Positions 14,611-18,869 of a stretch of DNA of 18,869 nucleotides are shown here, piece by piece. Below the pieces are notes generated by a model. The model worked only from the letters and a program-made list of their open reading frames with translations, did not search any database and was not told the DNA's origin. Positions within the stretch are counted from its first letter, which is position 1; every line of letters starts with the position of its first letter. The position numbers were made by a program, and so were the translations under genes. Source of the DNA: Gammaproteobacteria bacterium (GTDB lineage: Bacteria > Pseudomonadota > Gammaproteobacteria > Enterobacterales > Alteromonadaceae); NCBI GenBank assembly GCA_027484495.1, contig JAIXSW010000195.1, forward strand, positions 1 through 18,869, written 5' to 3'.

Positions 14611-14737
14611 CAAGCCATTGAAGCGTCACGCATTTTGTGCGCTGGACAGTTTTCAAGTTGCAGTTTTGTGGTTTTGCTGCACACAGATATTCGACAAAAC
14701 CACAACTTAAAAACTGCGGGTAAGTCCGGCATTAGGT
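14605..14737 (+). other. long attC site, 133 bp
   Basis: R'' GCCTGAC (14605-14611, contains the stop TGA) and R' ATTAGGT (14731-14737, first base A instead of G). The arms pair over more than 20 bases between about 14646-14676 and 14695-14718 (AAGTTG/CAACTT, GTTTTG/CAAAAC), with an extra CAGTTTTG unit duplicated in the left arm. The length approaches that of Vibrio-type attC sites. Confidence 0.78.
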
Positions 14738-14746
14738 GGTGCACTG

Positions 14747-15247
14747 ATGAACATAGAACTTTCCGAAATGCAGCCGGTCCACGCGGATCTGCTTGCGAAC
14801 CTTTGGCAATACTACCAATTCGAGTCCTCAGGCAGAGAACAACTTGATGTTGATAGCTGCGGGCGATTTGAAACGCCTGAGGAAGTGTTTGCAAAAACAC
14901 TCCGGAAAGAAAACGGTAGCATTGCCTATCTTGTCCGGTGCGATGGCAATATTGCTGGTTTTTTGCTCCTTCACGCGGCGACGATCGAAGGGAAACCTAT
15001 CACAGAGTTTGCAGACATCTTTGTCTTGCCGAAATACCGCTCAGGAGGCGTCGCTACCACGGTAGTCGAGAAAGTCATTGTTCAATCCGATCAAGCCTGG
15101 CTCATCGCAGTCTTCAGAGACGACTTGAACGCGCAGGCATTCTGGCGAAGCGCATTTGAGCGCATTCCTTTCGCTTCATGCAGAGAAATCGTCCCGCCTG
15201 AACTGCCTGAGTTTTATGAGTTCGTCGTTAATGAACGTATCGCCTGA
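14747..15247 (+). CDS. GNAT family N-acetyltransferase
   Basis: 166 aa, cytoplasmic. The GNAT motif A, RSGGVA at residues 98-103, fits the acetyl-CoA pyrophosphate-binding R/Q-x-x-G-x-G/A pattern and follows the beta strand EFADIFVLPKY. The N-terminal MNIELSEMQPVHADLLANLW is a typical strand-helix start, and LNAQAFWRSAFERI matches motif B. The acceptor is unknown; GNAT cassettes include aminoglycoside acetyltransferases, but nothing here shows that specificity. The ATG at 14747 is seven bases after AGGTGG (14734-14739), which overlaps the R' box, so the recombination site itself supplies the ribosome binding site. The TGA stop is in R'' GCCTGAC. Confidence 0.82.
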   Translation: MNIELSEMQPVHADLLANLWQYYQFESSGREQLDVDSCGRFETPEEVFAKTLRKENGSIAYLVRCDGNIAGFLLLHAATIEGKPITEFADIFVLPKYRSGGVATTVVEKVIVQSDQAWLIAVFRDDLNAQAFWRSAFERIPFASCREIVPPELPEFYEFVVNERIA

Positions 15248-15300
15248 CCAGTCATGCAAACGCGCGCTACACGACAGGGCTTACAAGCGTCAACTTAGCG
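15242..15300 (+). other. attC site, 59 bp, imperfect
   Basis: R'' GCCTGAC (15242-15248) and R'-like CTTAGCG (15294-15300, G replaced by C). The same R'' is found in the preceding cassette. The right border is less certain than in neighbouring sites. Confidence 0.5.
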
Positions 15301-15335
15301 ATGCCGGTTGATTGTGCCTCAACAAAGGATTTTTT

Positions 15336-15425
15336 ATGACTTCCTCTCTCTCAAATGCAAAAGGCTGGTTGTCTCGGAATTGGTTTCATAAAATGGGCAA
15401 AAGAATTCTCGTTGTCTCAATGTAA
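15336..15425 (+). CDS. 29-aa mini-protein in its own cassette
   Basis: A short ORF, ATG 15336 to TAA 15423-15425, begins MTSSLSNAKGWLSRNWFHK and ends KRILVVSM. It has a good ribosome binding site AAAGGA (15324-15329) six bases before the start. It is amphipathic and basic (Lys, Arg, Trp), possibly membrane-associating, with no family match by eye. It is the only + strand candidate gene between the attC sites ending at 15300 and starting at 15448. The cassette may instead carry no protein gene or a small RNA. A longer minus-strand frame here runs through attC and is not favoured. Confidence 0.4.
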   Translation: MTSSLSNAKGWLSRNWFHKMGKRILVVSM

Positions 15426-15447
15426 ATCGCTGTCGGAGAGATTCAGT

Positions 15448-15531
15448 GCTTAACAAGGCCAGCCACAATAGCCCACTTCGTAGGCTGGACCATCGCACTG
15501 CGTGCTCCGGCCTGTATGGCGCTAGTTTGGC
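15448..15531 (+). other. attC site, 84 bp
   Basis: R'' GCTTAAC (15448-15454) and R' GTTTGGC (15525-15531). Inner pairing GGCCAGCC with GGCTGG-type sequence is visible. R'' does not match its own cassette start well, in line with the imperfect site before it. Confidence 0.78.
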
Positions 15532-15546
15532 CGTGAAGGAATAAGG

Positions 15547-15816
15547 ATGTTTAAACGAACCGAATATCACTCAGCGCATCAATACTCCTCCAATCACCGG
15601 AAGCAGATTATCGACAGTGAGTTATGTGGTTGCTTTTACTGTCTTGAAGTCTACCAACCTTCCGAGATTGTGGAGTGGATAGATGAAGATGAAAATGAGG
15701 TAGGACAAACAGCACTATGCCCTTATTGTGGTATTGATTCCGTTATTGGATCGGCATCCGGTGTTTCAATGGATAAACAATTTCTTACCGAGATGTATAA
15801 AGTATGGTTTGCTTAA
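15547..15816 (+). CDS. small four-cysteine (zinc-ribbon-like) protein, 89 aa
   Basis: A conserved small cytoplasmic protein type known to me from many bacteria without an assigned role. Two knuckles, C29-x2-C32 (CFYC) and C58-x2-C61 (CPYC), should bind one zinc ion; an additional Cys27 lies next to the first. Between them is QPSEIVEWIDEDENEVGQTAL, and after them GIDSVIGSASGVSMDKQFLTEMYKVWF, the characteristic end of the group. The acidic middle and histidine-rich start (YHSAHQYSSNH) are notable. The ATG at 15547 is six bases after GAAGGA (15535-15540), which lies just behind the R' box. It is a frequent kind of cassette cargo; the function is unknown. Confidence 0.75.
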   Translation: MFKRTEYHSAHQYSSNHRKQIIDSELCGCFYCLEVYQPSEIVEWIDEDENEVGQTALCPYCGIDSVIGSASGVSMDKQFLTEMYKVWFA

Positions 15817-15838
15817 CTTTAGAATATTCGTTGCAATG

Positions 15839-15919
15839 GCCCAACAATCGCCTTAGACAATGCGGCCTGCGGCCACTGGATTCGCAACAAGTTGCTCGCC
15901 GTTTATGCGATAGTTATAT
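15839..15919 (+). other. attC site, 81 bp
   Basis: R'' GCCCAAC (15839-15845) differs by one base from the complement of its own cassette start (GTTTGGC at 15525). R' is GTTATAT (15913-15919). The gene stop at 15814-15816 lies 22 bases before it; a GCTTAAC at the stop is an alternative, worse left box. An inner GCGGCCTGCGGCC segment resembles those of other sites. Confidence 0.78.
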
Positions 15920-15922
15920 TTT

Positions 15923-16177
15923 ATGAAGATTTTTACGGTAGATACAGAAGGATGGGTAGAAGCTCATCAAAGCGTGGATAGTATAGAAAGCTCTCTCGAA
16001 TATAGTGATGTGTCTAATCACGAATATGTCGTTATAGATGATGCTGGATTTCTGTATTCATGGCACGATAGTAGTGCAGCTTATTGTGGGTTTAAGCTGC
16101 AGAGAACTGCAAATAAAGATCCTTCGCTTCTTGAGAGAATTCAAGCAAACGAAGCCAGTGATTCATTCAAAATATAA
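15923..16177 (+). CDS. hypothetical cassette protein, 84 aa
   Basis: No family recognised. A soluble, acidic, likely alpha/beta protein: strand MKIFTVDTEG, then WVEAHQSVDSIESSLEYSDV, strand YVVIDDAGFLYSW, and a basic stretch FKLQRTANKD with a charged C-terminal helix LLERIQANEA. The ATG at 15923 is only three bases after the R' box, with no ribosome binding site. A leaderless or fused message from an upstream cassette is possible. The stop lies in R'' ATATAAC, which exactly complements the cassette start, so the cassette of about 300 bases is intact. Confidence 0.62.
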   Translation: MKIFTVDTEGWVEAHQSVDSIESSLEYSDVSNHEYVVIDDAGFLYSWHDSSAAYCGFKLQRTANKDPSLLERIQANEASDSFKI

Positions 16178-16216
16178 CAAATCCAGCTACAATCGCCTGA
16201 GCTGGTAAGGTTAGAG
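16172..16216 (+). other. minimal attC site, 45 bp
   Basis: R'' ATATAAC (16172-16178, contains the stop), left arm CCAGCT (16183-16188), right arm AGCTGG (16200-16205), R' GTTAGAG (16210-16216). R'' exactly complements its own cassette start (GTTATAT at 15913). The site consists of little more than the two box pairs and an 11-base loop. Confidence 0.82.
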
Positions 16217-16242
16217 ATACTTCAAATAAGGACATTGTGTAA

Positions 16243-16704
16243 ATGAGATTTGTCGCTTTTTTATTGGTCGTTTTGCTTAGTGCTTGTGCTTCTGCACCAA
16301 AAGACGCTGCGACTTTTGATATGGTAGCTATTCCTAAAGCAAGTTCAGCTGAAGGTATTTTGGTGTTTTACCGGACTTATACTCCTCCGCTCGCATATGA
16401 CATGCGTATTAGTGTGAATGACAAACAAATTACTGCTTTGCCAAATAATACGTTCTCATACGTGCAGCTCACACCTGGTAAGTTCAAGTTAAAAACAAGC
16501 TGGCATCCTCTGTCTGGCATGTTTAGTAACGAACAAGACTTTGAAATAAAAGCGGGCGAGACTTTGTTCTTGCAACTAAATAGCGATGTATGGACGCCGA
16601 CAGGTATTCAGTTGGGATCTAACGAGCATGCAGCGCAAAATCACAGCTTGGCTGCAGACAGGCTCCGGCAGTGCTGTCAATATGTTGCATCAACTCAACT
16701 CTAG
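16243..16704 (+). CDS. predicted lipoprotein, DUF2846-like
   Basis: 153 aa. A type II signal peptide MRFVAFLLVVLLSAC with the lipobox LSAC puts the lipid-bearing Cys at residue 15. The next residues ASAP carry no Asp at +2, so outer-membrane sorting is expected. The mature part is beta-rich: EGILVFYRTYTPPLAY, DMRISVNDKQITALPNNTFSYVQLTPGKFKLKTSW, AGETLFLQL, the layout of DUF2846-type lipoproteins (a short immunoglobulin-like fold; function unknown). The ATG at 16243 has AAGGA at 16228-16232. The stop TAG lies in the R'' box CTCTAGC. The last residues (RLRQCCQYVASTQL) look like an unrelated tail, perhaps gained near the attC. Confidence 0.75.
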   Translation: MRFVAFLLVVLLSACASAPKDAATFDMVAIPKASSAEGILVFYRTYTPPLAYDMRISVNDKQITALPNNTFSYVQLTPGKFKLKTSWHPLSGMFSNEQDFEIKAGETLFLQLNSDVWTPTGIQLGSNEHAAQNHSLAADRLRQCCQYVASTQL

Positions 16705-16783
16705 CAAGTCGCGTTATTCGCGGCCTGCAGCCGCAGCGATGCTCACCAAGGTTCGCGCGCGTGCGCTAAACACTCTGTTTATT
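16699..16783 (+). other. attC site, 85 bp (shared-core subtype)
   Basis: R'' CTCTAGC (16699-16705) is one base off the complement of its own cassette start (GTTAGAG at 16210). R' is GTTTATT (16777-16783). The right arm at 16736-16767 shares the GCTCACCAAGGTTCGCGCGC core with the site at 12778. Confidence 0.82.
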
Positions 16784-16788
16784 AAGCG

Positions 16789-17268
16789 ATGAAAAATCCA
16801 ACGGGTACTAAATTAAGAAAAACGGGCTTCGATGGTAGCGGTGGCAGTACTCACATTCGCTACGATCACAAGCGCAGGCCAAATTTGATACATATAAAAT
16901 GCCCAAAGTGCGGGGGCTTAGCACTGGCGCAAGATCAAGTTTCCGAAGGCAATGAGTTTGTTGGGGATCTTTCCCAAAGCTGGTATGAGAGCCCGTTTAA
17001 AATCACCTGTACAGAGTGTCCATACAGAAACGAAGGCGTTTCTTACGACGGGCTAACTGAACCATATCATCAGTTTAAAGGCCGTGGAGACATTCTTTGG
17101 GCATATAACAGCACGCATTTAGAGATGATATATAAATATCTGAAGAACGTGAGTGTAAAGGGGCATCCTTACGAATTTTATCAAACATATATCCATGGCG
17201 ACTGGATTAAATATAAAGAGACGTACATTAAAGAAATTGAGAAGCACCTTTTTAAAACCCGTAAATAG
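16789..17268 (+). CDS. hypothetical protein with four-cysteine zinc-ribbon-like motif, 159 aa
   Basis: No family recognised with certainty. Cys38-x2-Cys41 (CPKC) and Cys74-x2-Cys77 (CTEC) form a likely zinc-binding unit around residues 38-77. The N-terminus is glycine-rich and basic (TGFDGSGGSTHIRYDHKRR). The C-terminal half is rich in Tyr, Lys and Trp (ILWAYNSTHLEMIYKYLKN, GDWIKYKETYIKEIEKHLFK) and likely helical and basic, which would suit nucleic-acid contact; that is inference. The ATG at 16789 is five bases after R' and lacks a clear ribosome binding site. About 140 bases of AT-rich non-coding sequence follow before the attC. Confidence 0.68.
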   Translation: MKNPTGTKLRKTGFDGSGGSTHIRYDHKRRPNLIHIKCPKCGGLALAQDQVSEGNEFVGDLSQSWYESPFKITCTECPYRNEGVSYDGLTEPYHQFKGRGDILWAYNSTHLEMIYKYLKNVSVKGHPYEFYQTYIHGDWIKYKETYIKEIEKHLFKTRK

Positions 17269-17410
17269 TTGAAAGGCAACCATGGTTTTTCGGCGGCTTT
17301 GAAATTCTGTTTTTAATTTCTTTGTGTCGCAGTCTTTGTTATTTCTCTCAAAAGTGGTGTCTATTCAAATATAAAGTGAGAAGGTGAACGTCTGTGGTCC
17401 GCATGGTAAA

Positions 17411-17488
17411 ACACAACAAGCCGCGTTATTTAAAGCCTGCGCTCACAGTGATGCTCACTAAGGTTCGCGCGCGTACTCATAGTGAGCC
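17411..17488 (+). other. attC site, 78 bp (shared-core subtype)
   Basis: R'' ACACAAC (17411-17417) and R'-like GTGAGCC (17482-17488, one base off GTTRRRY). The right arm at 17448-17480 carries the shared AAGGTTCGCGCGCG core with a few changes. R'' does not pair well with its own cassette start (GTTTATT). Confidence 0.68.
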
Positions 17489-17502
17489 GCTAAAGGATGT
17501 CG

Positions 17503-17976
17503 ATGGCTTTGCTAAGTAAGGAAATGTTGAACTTTGTGTATCTGCAAGATCTGCATGGCATTCGGAGTCTACTCAGAGCAGGTGAGTCTCCAGATGCACA
17601 AGACAAAGACGGTCGCACCGCAATAATGCATGCCGTTCTTGCCTCTCAGCCGAATACGCAAATAATTGCTTTGCTTATTGAGGCAGGAGCCAACGTTAAT
17701 GTTAAAGACCGAGGACAACAGTGGGCTGCTCTCGCGTTTGCATCTCGTGACCGATCCGCAGCTATCTGCGATTTGCTCCTGAAGGCTGGTGCAGAAATCG
17801 ATGCAACTGACGCGTTCGGAAATACTGCACTTTGGCGAGCCGTAATGGCTAATAATGAAGAAACTGCGGCACTACTACTGTTGTCTGGAGCAAACCCAGA
17901 ATGCAAAAATAACAGTGGTGTCACACCGCGCTCGTTGTCAGAGACACTTGGCAGGAAGCTCCCGAACGTTGGCTAG
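17503..17976 (+). CDS. ankyrin-repeat protein, 157 aa
   Basis: Small cytoplasmic protein almost entirely of ankyrin repeats, a protein-binding fold. Repeats are recognisable at about residues 3-33 (LHGIRSLLRAGESPDAQDKDGRT), 36-68 (AIMHAVLASQ to LLIEAGANVNVKD), 72-103 (LLLKAGAEIDATDAFGNT) and 104-137 (ALWRAVMANNEETAALLLLSGANPECKNNSG), then a short cap VTPRSLSETLG. No signal peptide, so the partner is probably intracellular. The ATG at 17503 is five bases after AAAGGA (17492-17497); the ATG at 17497 overlaps that site and is less likely. The stop TAG lies in R'' GGCTAGC. Last gene in the recognised array. Confidence 0.85.
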   Translation: MALLSKEMLNFVYLQDLHGIRSLLRAGESPDAQDKDGRTAIMHAVLASQPNTQIIALLIEAGANVNVKDRGQQWAALAFASRDRSAAICDLLLKAGAEIDATDAFGNTALWRAVMANNEETAALLLLSGANPECKNNSGVTPRSLSETLGRKLPNVG

Positions 17977-18044
17977 CCAAGCATGCAAGTTCGCCTCACT
18001 TCGCTCCGCTTTACGCGGCAAATTGCGGCGCGATTTCGGTAGCC
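17971..18044 (+). other. attC-like site, 74 bp, last of the array
   Basis: R'' GGCTAGC (17971-17977, contains the stop) and R'-like GGTAGCC (18038-18044), which are complementary except at one position. Inner GCGGCAAATTGCGGCG-type sequence can fold. The site is degenerate and marks the right end of the recognisable array. Confidence 0.6.
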
Positions 18045-18091
18045 AGGCGCACCAGGAAGAGTGTATGAAATTTGCGGGCGAGGCCAATCTG

Positions 18092-18869
18092 TTAGTCAGA
18101 GGTTTGATAGCCCAAAAACTGACCATATTCAACATAATGTTGTAATGGCTCCAAATTTTTAAGCTTAACATCCTGATATCTGTCTAAATATGCTCTTACA
18201 TTAAAATTCGGATTTGGGTTCAAACAATCCTTCCAGCCTTTTAAAAAATAATGGGATAAAGGATCAAGGCTACTATCATATTCTTTAGAAAATTGACCGA
18301 TATAAAATTTTGAATCAAAATGAATGCTGGGGTTTCTGCCTTCTTTCCATCCGAATTTCCTGTAGTGAGTTAGTGCTTTAACACCTGCAGCCTTGACGTC
18401 AGGGTTGCATGATAAATAATAACTCTCATCAAAAATTCCCAACTTCTGAATCTTGATCCAGGTATCATAGATGAATTGCTTATCCATTATGGCGTTGTTT
18501 ATTTCAGTTGACAGCTGCTTGATTTCTTTGATTCTATTTTTAAATGAATTGTTACCCCATGCATTAAAAGGCTGAATGTCAACCCATTTTAAAATGTCAC
18601 CGTTTCGAGCGTGCTCGTATTTTTTTTGATCCCATACACTTTCAATATTAACACCCAGCTTTTTAAATTTACTAAAAAAACTTTTATCTGCTTTTAGGAT
18701 TGTCAACCCGTGATTATTAACAACTTCCGGATAGCCATAAACAACATTGTCAATGGAGTTGATATAGCTTAAAGATTTAGCGCGCGGCAGTATTACACTC
18801 CGGCAGAAAAATCCATAGGCCATAATTAATGATCTTCGGGTAAGAACAGCAACATCACCAATACCGGTG
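18092..18869 (-). CDS. C-terminal part of a large protein with glycosyltransferase-associated repeats, 5'-truncated by the window edge
   Basis: The minus-strand frame is open from the right edge of the window (no stop between 18869 and the first internal ATG at 18823) to the TAA at 18092-18094, so the gene starts outside. 258 residues are visible. The C-terminal 120 or so hold about three repeats of the form FDxxYYLxxNPDVxxAGVxxLxHYxxxGWxEGRNP, seen as FDESYYLSCNPDVKAAG and FDSKFYIGQF, with DPLSHYFLKGWKD and a weaker last copy. Such repeats are often appended to glycosyltransferases and related polysaccharide enzymes. The N-terminal part seen (VYGYPEVVNNHGLTILKADKSF) is not recognised. The gene is AT-rich, Lys/Asn/Ile-rich, unlike the gcv block, which suggests transfer. 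It faces the cassette array. Confidence 0.65.
   Translation of the reverse strand, partial: TGIGDVAVLTRRSLIMAYGFFCRSVILPRAKSLSYINSIDNVVYGYPEVVNNHGLTILKADKSFFSKFKKLGVNIESVWDQKKYEHARNGDILKWVDIQPFNAWGNNSFKNRIKEIKQLSTEINNAIMDKQFIYDTWIKIQKLGIFDESYYLSCNPDVKAAGVKALTHYRKFGWKEGRNPSIHFDSKFYIGQFSKEYDSSLDPLSHYFLKGWKDCLNPNPNFNVRAYLDRYQDVKLKNLEPLQHYVEYGQFLGYQTSD

Larger units (their letters stand above)
8005..18044 (+). mobile_element. integron gene-cassette array without integrase (CALIN)
   Basis: About 10 kb of short genes, nearly all on the + strand, are separated by around fifteen attC-like sites (listed singly). In most sites the R'' box carries the stop codon of the gene (TAACAA or similar) and the R' box GTTRRRY precedes the next start by 5-30 bases. 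In cassettes starting at 11758, 12068, 12514, 12852, 13322 and 15914 the first six bases are exactly complementary to the R'' box at the end of the same cassette, which is diagnostic of cassettes circularised by integron recombination. Gene orientation puts attI and intI on the left, but that side holds gcvP and two terminators. Base composition is lower in GC and more varied than in the gcv block. The mipA-xre-res part (about 9257-11756) may be a non-cassette insertion. Confidence 0.88.

Noticed and set aside
15334..15570. 78-aa minus-strand open frame
   Set aside because: It spans an attC site and the next cassette's start, and opposes the gene direction of the array.
7971..17488. Similar GC-rich segments taken as CRISPR repeats or insertion sequence ends
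   Set aside because: Spacing is irregular (hundreds to thousands of bases), genes lie between, and the flanking boxes fit attC; no transposase or cas gene is present.

Overview
The window reads as gammaproteobacterial chromosome. The gene order ubiH-ubiI-gcvT-gcvH-gcvP is the one I recall from Escherichia coli and Shewanella. Protein similarity, C-terminal signatures and codon style suggest an Alteromonadales or Rheinheimera-like aquatic bacterium; the genus is inference only.

Left third (1-7545): a housekeeping block, all on the + strand. It starts with the tail of an upstream gene (probably pepP), then two flavin hydroxylases of ubiquinone synthesis (ubiH, ubiI, overlapping), then the three glycine cleavage genes gcvT, gcvH and gcvP. 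A strong rho-independent terminator closes the block, followed by a REP-like hairpin and a second terminator.

Right two thirds (about 8005-18044): an integron cassette array. Short, mostly + strand genes without shared function are separated by attC recombination sites. Each site has a YYYAAC-type R'' box, usually containing the stop codon of the gene, and a GTTRRRY-type R' box just before the next gene. In several cassettes the first six bases complement the R'' box of that same cassette, as expected when each was once a circle. No integrase gene is seen, so within this window it is a CALIN (cluster of attC sites lacking an integrase). Cargo: an OGG-fold-like protein, an unknown 176-aa protein, a 68-aa protein, three consecutive small membrane proteins, a uridine-kinase-like P-loop protein, a DUF1993 protein, a GNAT acetyltransferase, a 29-aa ORF, two four-cysteine proteins, an unknown 84-aa protein, a lipoprotein and an ankyrin-repeat protein. 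A block with a reverse-strand MipA/OmpV outer membrane protein and a divergent Xre-RES toxin-antitoxin pair lies inside the array; a perfect 15+15 bp palindrome sits before the pair.

Right edge (18092-18869): an AT-rich minus-strand gene, open to the window edge, with repeats of the kind appended to glycosyltransferases. It probably marks the end of the array.
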